This document shows, piece by piece, positions 44,138 through 51,510 of a stretch of DNA of 64,000 bases (the stretch's first letter is position 1; each line of letters opens with the position of its first letter). The notes beneath the pieces are model-generated. The model made no database searches, had not been told where the DNA came from, and was given only the letters and a program-made list of their open reading frames with translations. The stretch is from UBA12170 sp964293475 (GTDB lineage: Bacteria > Bacteroidota > Bacteroidia > Bacteroidales > UBA12170), in the NCBI GenBank assembly GCA_964293475.1, contig CAXYYJ010000022.1:1-64000 (forward strand), written 5' to 3'. Both the position numbers and the translations under genes were made by a program.

Positions 44138-46102
44138 ATGAATTTTGATGAAATGGGTTTATCCCAAGAAATTTTAAAAGCCATTGGTGAGCTTGGATTT
44201 ATATCACCAACCCCCGTTCAGGAACAATGTATTCCCTTCATTCAGACAAGCACACAGGATTTAATAGCAAATGCGCAAACTGGAACAGGTAAGACAGCTG
44301 CTTTTGGTTTACCAATTCTCGAGCGAATCGATAAGCATAACAGAAATGTTCAGGCCCTTGTTTTGTCACCAACCCGTGAGTTGGGCGTGCAAATTGCCAA
44401 CGATTTAAAAGATTACTCTAAATTTATGCCCGAAATAAACGTCATTGCCGTTTATGGCGGAGCAAGTATCGATAACCAGGTTAAAGAACTCCAAAGAGGG
44501 GGACAAATTGTGGTTGGAACCCCCGGAAGGATTGTAGATTTAATTAAAAGAAGAAAACTTAAAGTCGAGAATATAAACTATTTGGTTCTCGATGAAGCTG
44601 ACGAAATGCTAAGCATGGGTTTTAAAGATGAGCTGGACGAAATTCTCAGCAATACTCCATCATCCCGTCAAACCTTGCTTTTCTCGGCAACCATGCCCAA
44701 TGGAATAGAATCTATCTCTAAAAACTACATGAACTCCCCAAAACATATTGCCATCGGAAAGAAAAATTCCGGTGCTGTTAATGTGAGCCATGTTTTTTAT
44801 CAGGTACACGCCAAAGACAGATATCTTGCACTCAAGCGTATTGTGGATGTGAACCCAGGTATATATGGTATTATCTTCGTAAGAACACGTTTCGATGCCA
44901 AAGAAGTTGCCGAGAAATTAATGCACGACGGTTATAATGCCGACGCCTTGCACGGTGATTTATCGCAACCACAGCGCGAGTATGTAATGACCCGTTTTCG
45001 TAGCAGAAATCTTCAAATTCTTGTAGCTACCGATGTAGCTGCCCGTGGATTGGATGTGGACGACTTAACCCACGTAATCAACTATAATATTCCCGACGAT
45101 GTGGAAGTTTATGTGCACCGAAGCGGAAGAACAGGCCGGGCAGGAAAGAGTGGGATAAGCATTTCTATCATTCACAGCCGCGAGCTCAATAAAATTAAGA
45201 TGCTTGAGAGAATGGTTGACAAAAAGTTTCAGCATCTGTTTATTCCCGCAGGAAAAGAAGTTTGCGAAAAGCAGCTTTTTCACTTATTAGATAAGATGGA
45301 AAATGTGGAGGTTGACGAATCGCAAATCAATCCCTTTTTAAAAGATGTTTACCAAAAACTCGAATTTCTATCAAGAGAAGACCTCATAAAACGATTTGTA
45401 TCAGTGGAGTTCAATAGATTTTTGGAGTATTATAGCGATGCCGAGGATATTAATGTAAAAGCTTCAAAGTACGAAAAAGAGGACGATACCAGAGGTTCCA
45501 ATAGAAAGGAATCGCGTAAGAAAAGTCAATCCACCCGCAATTCAGATAATTTTGAAAGCAATTTCAGAGAATCAGAATCAGGCGATAGCAGAAAACAAGA
45601 TCAGAAAAAGTATCGCAAAAACTTTGATTACAGCAGGTTCTATATCAATGTGGGAACCAAAAACGGCATCAATCCCGGTAAACTCATCAATATCATTACA
45701 AAGAATCCCGACTTTAAAAGTGTTGAGATTGGCGAAATAGAGCTTTTTAGTAAATTTAGTTTCTTTGAAATTGATAAAAAGTTTGAAAGTCAGGTTTTTG
45801 AATTCCTTGAAAATAGCGATTATCAGGGTCTACCCATAAAAGTTGAATTGACAAAGGGGAATCCGCAATCCATTCAAAAGGAAAAACCAGAAGCGCCGCG
45901 CAGACGGAGTGAAGATAGAAAATTTGGCCCTAAATCATCGGAATCAAATAGGGGAGACTTTAAATCGAGATCAAGTTCCCGGTCTGGCTCATCATTCTCA
46001 TCCAAATCTGACGATTTTGGCAAAAAAAGTCCAAGGTCTGGCGGCAGCAAATACAGTGATAACAGAGCCTCCCGTGCGCCTGGAAAAAGAAGAAAAGACT
46101 AA
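44138..46102 (+). CDS. DEAD-box RNA helicase with DbpA-type RNA-binding domain
   Basis: A 654-residue ATP-dependent RNA helicase (CsdA/DeaD-like). It shows the Q motif (GFISPTPVQEQCIP), Walker A AQTGTGKT (46-53), PTRELG, GTPGR, LDEADEML, SATMP, and in the second RecA domain DVAARGLDV and HRSGRTGRAG. A DbpA-like RNA-binding domain lies at about 505-580 (FYINVGTKNGINPGKLINII). Both the linker before it and the C-terminal tail are rich in S, R, K and G and likely disordered. Expected roles are ribosome assembly and RNA remodelling, possibly in the cold. Confidence 0.94.
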   Translation: MNFDEMGLSQEILKAIGELGFISPTPVQEQCIPFIQTSTQDLIANAQTGTGKTAAFGLPILERIDKHNRNVQALVLSPTRELGVQIANDLKDYSKFMPEINVIAVYGGASIDNQVKELQRGGQIVVGTPGRIVDLIKRRKLKVENINYLVLDEADEMLSMGFKDELDEILSNTPSSRQTLLFSATMPNGIESISKNYMNSPKHIAIGKKNSGAVNVSHVFYQVHAKDRYLALKRIVDVNPGIYGIIFVRTRFDAKEVAEKLMHDGYNADALHGDLSQPQREYVMTRFRSRNLQILVATDVAARGLDVDDLTHVINYNIPDDVEVYVHRSGRTGRAGKSGISISIIHSRELNKIKMLERMVDKKFQHLFIPAGKEVCEKQLFHLLDKMENVEVDESQINPFLKDVYQKLEFLSREDLIKRFVSVEFNRFLEYYSDAEDINVKASKYEKEDDTRGSNRKESRKKSQSTRNSDNFESNFRESESGDSRKQDQKKYRKNFDYSRFYINVGTKNGINPGKLINIITKNPDFKSVEIGEIELFSKFSFFEIDKKFESQVFEFLENSDYQGLPIKVELTKGNPQSIQKEKPEAPRRRSEDRKFGPKSSESNRGDFKSRSSSRSGSSFSSKSDDFGKKSPRSGGSKYSDNRASRAPGKRRKD

Positions 46103-46134
46103 AAAATATAACCGAAACCATTTTATTAGCACTG

Positions 46135-46161
46135 AAACCACCGATAAAACAGGTGGTTTTT
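46135..46161 (+). terminator. Rho-independent terminator of the helicase gene
   Basis: AAACCACC 46135-46142 pairs with GGTGGTTT 46152-46159 over 8 bp, with a loop of 9 bases and a T-tract of five. Confidence 0.75.
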
Positions 46162-46391
46162 GTGCATCTTAAAACAGGTTCTTTGCATTTTAGATAGCTG
46201 GGGAGGACATAAAAAGAGAAAGATGGCTGAATATATTGATGCCGAAGTTCTGTAATTCCGAAAATCTTGAAAAAATCAATATTTTTGTCTTTATAATAAC
46301 TTGATATTAAACGGCTTAAATCATTTTTTGGATTGGGTTGAAATTCAATTACAATTTAATGACGATGATGCTGTTTGAAATAAAAGATTTT

Positions 46392-46399
46392 TAATTTTG
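46392..46399 (+). promoter_or_regulatory. -7 box (TAATTTTG) for the DUF349 gene
   Basis: TAATTTTG matches TAnnTTTG, 50 bases before the ATG. No clear -33 element. Confidence 0.45.
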
Positions 46400-46449
46400 C
46401 CCATTCAAAAAATCAGCTCGCTGATGAATGTTTAAATTATTTAGCAACA

Positions 46450-48576
46450 ATGGAAAACAAACAAAAATCCGATCAGAATCCTGAATTCAATTTTCAGGAG
46501 GAGAATTCTCAGGCTACCGAAATGGCCGCACCTGTATCTAACGAATCTGAAGACGTTAAAGCCGAAATGGCCCAGGACGAAATTGTAAGTGTAGAACACG
46601 ATGTAACAACCCCATCTCAACCAGCTATTGAGTCAGTAACAGAAGAAGTTCCAGTGGAACAAACAATTGAAGAAGTTCCGGTGGAACAAGCAGTTGAAGA
46701 AGTTCAGGAAGAACCAGTAGTTGAAGAAGTTTCTTTAGAACCCGCAGTTCAGGAAGTTCCTGCAGAACAATCAATTGAGGTTGATGCAGCAGAGCCAGCT
46801 CTTGAAGAAGTGGAAAAGGACGAAGAAGTAGTAGAAGAGATAGAGGAAGAAGAAGAAAATCTCAGTGAGGAATCTTTTGACGACCATAGTTTAGAAATGT
46901 TAGTCAGCGAATTGGAAGCTATAGTAGCTGCTGAAAAAGTGACCAACACCAAAACTAAAGTCGGCTATATTCGATTGGTTTTTGGAAAGAAAATCAACCA
47001 GATAAAAAAAGAAGCCATCGATGCTTTTGTAGAAGCTGGTGGTATAATAGAAGAATACAAGCCAGAGCCTATTAATATTGAAAATCAATTTAATAGAGCT
47101 TTTAGTCAATATAAAAAACTTAGAAGAAATCTCCGCGATCATCAGGAAGTGATAATGGTAGAGAATCTAAAGAAAAAGAATGAGTTGCTCGAAGAAATTC
47201 GTGAGCTTGTTAATTCTGATGAAACTCTAAAAGAAACCTACGATAAGTTTAACGAGATTCAAAATCGTTGGAAAGCCGCAGGCATGGTTCCTAAAACCGA
47301 AATACAAAACCTGTGGAATAATTACCACTTTTTGGTAGAGAAATTCTTTGATAAAGTAAAGATTAATAAAGAATTACGCGATTTAGACCTTAAAAAGAAC
47401 CTCGAAGCTAAAATAACTCTTTGCGAAAAGGTTGAAGAACTTTTACTGGAAAGCTCCATCACAAAATCCTTCAAGCTGCTTCAAGAATATCACAACGAAT
47501 GGAAAGCCATTGGTCCAGTTCCATCATCGAACAACGATGAGATTTGGGAAAGATTTAAGGTTGCCAGCGATAAAATAAACGATCGCCGCAAGAATCATTA
47601 CGATGAACTTCAGGGGAAACTCGAAGAAAATTACATTGCCAAACAAGCCTTATGTGCCAAAGCTGAGGAAATGCTAACAGCTTCGTTAGATAAAACCAAA
47701 GACTGGACAAAGAGAAATGAAGAGTTTGACGAGCTCATGAAAGTTTGGAAGACCATTGGACCAGCTCCCCGTAAAGTAAACGATGAAATCTGGGCACAGT
47801 TCAAGGGTTATTTCAATCAGTTTTATGACCAAAAAAAGGTACATTTTTCCAAAATAAAAACTGAGCAACAAGAAAACTATCACCTGAAATTAGATTTGGT
47901 GAAACAGGCTCAGGCACTTAAAGACAATACCGATTGGAACAGTGCAACAAAAGCTCTCATCAATTTGCAGCAGGAATGGAAAAAGATTGGTGCAGTTTCG
48001 AGAAAGCACAGCGATGAAATCTGGAAACAATTCAGAACAGCCAACGATCATTTCTTCGAAGCTAAGGCTAAGCATTTTAAAGGTCAGATAGAATCGGAAG
48101 AAGAAAATCTGAAAAATAAACTCGCACTCATCGAAGAAATAAAAACAGCCGATTATTCAAACGATAAGAAAGCCAACTTAGAGAAAATTAAACAGTTCCA
48201 ACGCCGCTGGACCGAAATAGGGAATGTTCCTAAAAAAGATATGGACAAGCTTTATAAAGGCTACAGAGCTGTGGTTGATGAGCAACTTAATAAATTAGAT
48301 ATCACCTCTTCAGATTTTAGAAATACTGGTTATAAAGAACGGGTTGACGATACCAGGAAGCATGAAGATACTTCAGATTTAGGCAGAGAAAGAATGGTAA
48401 TTCAGAAAAGCCTCGATAAAATTAAAGAAGATGTTCGTCTCTGGGAGAATAATATGGGATTTTTCAGAAATTCTAAAAATGCCGAAGTGCTAAAACTCGA
48501 ATTTGAAAAGAAAATTAGTTTAGCTAAAGCTGAAATCTTAGTTTTAAGAGAAAAATTAAGAATGTTGGATAAATAG
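46450..48576 (+). CDS. DUF349 repeat protein with acidic N-terminal region
   Basis: A 708-residue cytoplasmic coiled-coil-like protein. The first 145 residues are acidic and repetitive. From about residue 200 there are five DUF349 units, each about 70-75 residues, recognisable by W..IG.VP and NDEIWERFK-like cores (WKAAGMVPKTEIQNLW, WKAIGPVPSSNNDEIWERF, WKTIGPAPRKVNDEIWAQF, WKKIGAVSRKHSDEIWKQF, WTEIGNVPKKDMDKLY). The role of DUF349 proteins is not established. It is monocistronic with its own terminator. Confidence 0.9.
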   Translation: MENKQKSDQNPEFNFQEENSQATEMAAPVSNESEDVKAEMAQDEIVSVEHDVTTPSQPAIESVTEEVPVEQTIEEVPVEQAVEEVQEEPVVEEVSLEPAVQEVPAEQSIEVDAAEPALEEVEKDEEVVEEIEEEEENLSEESFDDHSLEMLVSELEAIVAAEKVTNTKTKVGYIRLVFGKKINQIKKEAIDAFVEAGGIIEEYKPEPINIENQFNRAFSQYKKLRRNLRDHQEVIMVENLKKKNELLEEIRELVNSDETLKETYDKFNEIQNRWKAAGMVPKTEIQNLWNNYHFLVEKFFDKVKINKELRDLDLKKNLEAKITLCEKVEELLLESSITKSFKLLQEYHNEWKAIGPVPSSNNDEIWERFKVASDKINDRRKNHYDELQGKLEENYIAKQALCAKAEEMLTASLDKTKDWTKRNEEFDELMKVWKTIGPAPRKVNDEIWAQFKGYFNQFYDQKKVHFSKIKTEQQENYHLKLDLVKQAQALKDNTDWNSATKALINLQQEWKKIGAVSRKHSDEIWKQFRTANDHFFEAKAKHFKGQIESEEENLKNKLALIEEIKTADYSNDKKANLEKIKQFQRRWTEIGNVPKKDMDKLYKGYRAVVDEQLNKLDITSSDFRNTGYKERVDDTRKHEDTSDLGRERMVIQKSLDKIKEDVRLWENNMGFFRNSKNAEVLKLEFEKKISLAKAEILVLREKLRMLDK
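46618..46869 (+). repeat. Tandem acidic repeat region in the DUF349 gene
   Basis: The encoded residues about 57-140 repeat a unit near EEVPVEQ-x-(V/I) about seven times with drift, then run into a pure E/V tract. The nucleotide sequence repeats GAAGAAGTTCCAGTGGAACA-like units, so it could vary in length between strains. Confidence 0.65.
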
Positions 48577-48603
48577 TTAACTTATTAATTATCAATAAAA
48601 AAG

Positions 48604-48632
48604 AGAGCTGCAAATTTGTAGCTCTTTTTTTT
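48604..48632 (+). terminator. Rho-independent terminator of the DUF349 gene
   Basis: AGAGCT 48604-48609 pairs with AGCTCT 48620-48625, extendable inward through a G-U pair, and is followed by eight T. Confidence 0.75.
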
Positions 48633-48657
48633 ATGTACATATATTTCAATTATTTAG

Positions 48658-48688
48658 TTGACAAATGTAAAACAATGTATTATATTTG
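48658..48688 (+). promoter_or_regulatory. Promoter of the J-domain protein gene
   Basis: TTG 48658-48660 and TATATTTG 48681-48688 are 20 bases apart, an ideal Bacteroidota promoter. The position rules out the longer frame starting at 48686. Confidence 0.65.
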
Positions 48689-48709
48689 TGCCTTAAAATA
48701 TATTTAATC

Positions 48710-49066
48710 ATGTATTTACAATCAATAACTACTGAAAATCAATTAAAAAAGGAGTTTCGTAAAAAGGCTTTGTTTTTGCATCCGGATAAGGGCGGGAGCG
48801 AGGTGGAGTTTATTAAGCTTACTCAGGAATACAAGTTTTGGAAAAAACAGCTGGAAGCAAAGAACAACGATCTTTCTGGCTTGCGACCCGGTGATACGGT
48901 TTGGGTAAATGGAACCGAATGTGAAGTTACCTACGTTGATAAAATATCTTTCATTGCCAAAGCAAAAGGGAGGGTAAAATATGCCATTTTCGATAAAGCT
49001 ACAGGAATTGGTAAATACAATACCAATTACCGGGCAGCCTTATTACAAGACTATTTTTCAAGGTAA
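48710..49066 (+). CDS. Small J-domain (DnaJ-like) protein
   Basis: 118 residues from the ATG at 48710 (MYLQSITTENQ); the upstream ATG at 48686 lies in the promoter. The HPD motif is H24-P25-D26 in FLHPDKGG, preceded by a positively charged helix (KKEFRKKAL) and followed by a helix (VEFIKLTQEYKFWKKQL), as in J-domains. Helix I is nearly missing. The C-terminal half (GLRPGDTVWVNGTECEVTYVD...) is a small beta-rich domain I do not recognise. It may stimulate an Hsp70, with the target unknown. Confidence 0.75.
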   Translation: MYLQSITTENQLKKEFRKKALFLHPDKGGSEVEFIKLTQEYKFWKKQLEAKNNDLSGLRPGDTVWVNGTECEVTYVDKISFIAKAKGRVKYAIFDKATGIGKYNTNYRAALLQDYFSR

Positions 49067-49115
49067 TTGCTACAAAATCAAACTCATATAGTTATTCAAA
49101 AATAATATAAAGAAA

Positions 49116-49301
49116 ATGGCTGCCAATAAAATCCAAACAGCATTTCGATTGAGCCAATCGAGCTTTAATGCTCTCACATATTACGAAAAAAAGCTTGGTA
49201 TTAGTAGAACAAGCGCTCTCGAGCTGCTGCTGACCATTGCGGCTAAAGATAAAAATATGATGCTGAACCTGATGAAAAAGGCTGTTCTGCCCACAGATTA
49301 A
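49116..49301 (+). CDS. Small ribbon-helix-helix-like protein
   Basis: A 61-residue protein. The pattern IQTAFRLSQSSFNALTYYEKKLGISRTSALELLLTIA has the strand, helix and SRTSAL turn-helix of ribbon-helix-helix (CopG/Arc-like) DNA-binding proteins. No toxin-like partner is adjacent. It lies 49 bases after the J-domain gene and may be in its transcript. The assignment is by pattern only. Confidence 0.6.
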   Translation: MAANKIQTAFRLSQSSFNALTYYEKKLGISRTSALELLLTIAAKDKNMMLNLMKKAVLPTD

Positions 49302-49303
49302 TG

Positions 49304-49311
49304 TATATTTG
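49304..49311 (+). promoter_or_regulatory. -7 box (TATATTTG) for the 176-residue membrane protein gene
   Basis: TATATTTG matches TAnnTTTG, 25 bases before the ATG at 49337. No clear -33 TTG. Confidence 0.45.
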
Positions 49312-49336
49312 ATAAATAAAAATAAAAAGATATTCT

Positions 49337-49867
49337 ATGTTCATTGCCGATGTTTTAAAATATACTCTGCCTGCGATTATCGTTTTTCTAACTGCTTATT
49401 TTTTAATTAAACAGCTGTTAACAAGAGAGATAAAACTAAAGGAGATTGAAGATAATAAAGAAAAGCTGATGAAGAACCATGAAGTGCTCCTCCCGGTAAA
49501 GCTTCAAGCCTATGAGCGACTTATTCTGTTTATGGAGAGAATACATCCAAACCAGCTGGTGCTCAGAATGAATAAACCAGGATTAAATGCCGGACAGTTC
49601 CAATCGTTGCTCATAAAGAGTATTCGTGATGAGTATGAACACAATATAAGTCAGCAACTTTATGTATCTGATAAAGCATGGAGTAAAGTCAATCTGGCAA
49701 AAGAAGAATGCCTTAAACAGATAAACTTCGCGGCAAGCAAAATAAACTCACAGGCTCAGGGAGCGGAATTGGGTGCAATTCTGATTCAAAATTTTTCACA
49801 AATAAATCCAAGCCCCATTTCCGAAGCAATCAGGCAATTAAAATTCGATGTTCAAAAAGGGCTGTAA
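49337..49867 (+). CDS. Conserved Bacteroidota membrane-anchored protein (DUF7935-like)
   Basis: A 176-residue protein with one N-terminal membrane helix (about residues 8-27) and a cytoplasmic helical domain. Features such as LLPVKLQAYERLILFMERIHPNQLVLRMNK and IRDEYEHNISQQLYVSDKAW recur, as I recall, in Bacteroidota proteins now filed as DUF7935. Function unknown. It precedes the sigma factor gene by 62 bases. Confidence 0.7.
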   Translation: MFIADVLKYTLPAIIVFLTAYFLIKQLLTREIKLKEIEDNKEKLMKNHEVLLPVKLQAYERLILFMERIHPNQLVLRMNKPGLNAGQFQSLLIKSIRDEYEHNISQQLYVSDKAWSKVNLAKEECLKQINFAASKINSQAQGAELGAILIQNFSQINPSPISEAIRQLKFDVQKGL

Positions 49868-49929
49868 TTTTTTTTGGATTACATTAAACCATTGATGAGA
49901 TTCATCATCAAAGCACAAAACTTATTGAC

Positions 49930-50475
49930 TTGTCCAGCCAAACATCAGAAAATATAGTTCAGCAACTTCAAAACCCAGTAACCCGCGAAAAAGGCTATCG
50001 GCAGTTGGTTCATGATTATAAAGAAAAACTATATTGGCTCATTCGGCGAATTGTGTTGAGTCACGATGATACCGACGATATTTTACAAAACGTTTTCATT
50101 AAAGTTTGGCAAAATTTGGATAAATTTAGGGGGGATTCTGATTTGTATACATGGGTTTATAGAATCGCAGTGAACGAATCATTAGCCTTTATTAACAGGC
50201 AAAAAAAGCATCCTGATGCATCCAAAGTTGATGGTGAATTATACACCAGACACCTGGAAGCAGATAAGTTTTTTGATGGAAGTGATTTGCAGGCACGATT
50301 TCAGAAAGCCTTGCTATTATTGCCCGAACAGCAAAGAATAGTTTTTAATTTGAGGTATTTCGATGAAATGAAATATCAGGACATGGCCAAGGTTTTAAAC
50401 CGTACCGAAGGGGCGCTTAAGGCTAATTATCACCATGCTGTAAAAAAAATTGAAGAATATTTTAGTGAGGATTAA
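49930..50475 (+). CDS. ECF-type RNA polymerase sigma factor
   Basis: A 181-residue sigma-70 family factor with region 2 (DDTDDILQNVFIKVWQNLDKF, then TWVYRIAVNESL) and region 4 (LLPEQQRIVFNLRYFDEMKYQDMAKVLNRTEGALKANYHHAVKKI). No in-frame ATG precedes region 2, so the start is a TTG at 49930 or an ATT further upstream at 49891; TTG is the better guess. The 3' end is followed by a putative anti-sigma factor and a Spy/CpxP-like protein, suggesting an envelope-stress module. Confidence 0.88.
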   Translation: MSSQTSENIVQQLQNPVTREKGYRQLVHDYKEKLYWLIRRIVLSHDDTDDILQNVFIKVWQNLDKFRGDSDLYTWVYRIAVNESLAFINRQKKHPDASKVDGELYTRHLEADKFFDGSDLQARFQKALLLLPEQQRIVFNLRYFDEMKYQDMAKVLNRTEGALKANYHHAVKKIEEYFSED

Positions 50476-50506
50476 ACTATTTTATGTTTTTTTAATCTTA
50501 AAATCA

Positions 50507-50941
50507 ATGGAAAACAACAATAAAATAAATCTACTGGATCCAAACCTGAAGACCAATCAGGGCGGGTTTGGTGTGCCGGAAAACTATTTTGAGAATTTTG
50601 ATGATAAACTTATGCAGAAAATTCAAAATTCTTCAAAAACGCCAAAAAAATCGAATAAACGAAATATCTACCGCTGGATTTCCATTGGGTTGTCAGCTGC
50701 CGCTATCCTTACAATAGCATTCTTTATTACAAAACCCCAGAATCAAACTGTACCTGCAACAGAAGCAACTGAGCTCAGTTGGGATCAATATGCATCTTTT
50801 GATGAGTCGTGGATTTTGCAGGAGCTGGCTGAGACCGATGGTGAAACAGATGAACTATCAACGGAAATAGATATTTTAATGGATTATGGGGTCACAGGTG
50901 ATGAGGTGATAGAGGCTATATCCCAAATGCCAGAAAATTAA
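50507..50941 (+). CDS. Putative anti-sigma factor (single-pass membrane protein)
   Basis: About 144 residues from the ATG at 50507. An upstream in-frame ATG at 50450 lies inside the sigma gene and would add an unlikely hydrophobic leader. The N-terminal cytoplasmic part (VPENYFENFDDKLMQKI) is typical of Bacteroidota anti-sigma proteins next to ECF genes. A membrane helix follows (about 52-72), then an acidic C-terminal part. Direct binding to the sigma factor is inferred from position. Confidence 0.65.
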   Translation: MENNNKINLLDPNLKTNQGGFGVPENYFENFDDKLMQKIQNSSKTPKKSNKRNIYRWISIGLSAAAILTIAFFITKPQNQTVPATEATELSWDQYASFDESWILQELAETDGETDELSTEIDILMDYGVTGDEVIEAISQMPEN

Positions 50942-50989
50942 CATGAAAAAACAGAAATAATGTTTGTAAAAAACGAAAACATACTAATT

Positions 50990-51454
50990 ATGAACAAGAT
51001 ACTAATTTTAGCTATTGGGTTATTTTTTATTTCTTCACAATCGTTATTGGCTCAACCCATGTTTGAAATGGATCAGGTTGGAGAAAAATACTATGCCCAG
51101 AAGGTGGCTTATTTAACAAGTGTAATGGAGCTAACTCCAGACGAATCAGCAGCATTTTGGCCCATTTATAATGAATACGAAAAAAAGAAATCTCAGTTAA
51201 ATGAGAATATGAAAGAACATCGGCAAGATGCTTTACATAAAGGAATGGCAATGTCGGAATATGAAGCTCTGCAAATGCTGAAATATCATCAGCAACATAT
51301 GAATGAAATGCATCACCTGGAAATAGACTATCAGAATAAATATCTCAAGGTTATTTCTGCCAAAAAGGTATTATTGCTTTTAAAAGCTGAAAAAGACTTC
51401 AGGCGTGATTTGCTCAAGCAACTTGGTGAGAAAAGGAGAATGAGAAATAATTAA
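50990..51454 (+). CDS. Spy/CpxP-like periplasmic protein
   Basis: About 154 residues from the ATG at 50990, which starts a clean signal peptide (ending SLLAQ); the ATG at 50960 adds ten polar residues. The mature protein is helical and charged with a MELTPDESAAFWPIYNEYEKKK segment. This is an LTxxQ-like pattern typical of Bacteroidota sensors of periplasmic stress, and Q is replaced here by E/S. It is the third gene of the sigma/anti-sigma cluster and may modulate it or act as a chaperone. Confidence 0.72.
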   Translation: MNKILILAIGLFFISSQSLLAQPMFEMDQVGEKYYAQKVAYLTSVMELTPDESAAFWPIYNEYEKKKSQLNENMKEHRQDALHKGMAMSEYEALQMLKYHQQHMNEMHHLEIDYQNKYLKVISAKKVLLLLKAEKDFRRDLLKQLGEKRRMRNN

Positions 51455-51510
51455 ACTTTCTCTAAATTCGTTTTTCTCTCCTGAAATAAGTGTAAAGAAT
51501 AAAATTTTGA

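Larger units (their letters stand above)
46103..46449 (+). other. 347-base intergenic region between helicase and DUF349 genes
   Basis: It contains the helicase terminator (46135-46161) and the -7 box for the next gene (46392-46399). Between them is AT-rich sequence with only a 10-codon frame and no recognisable RNA. Confidence 0.5.
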
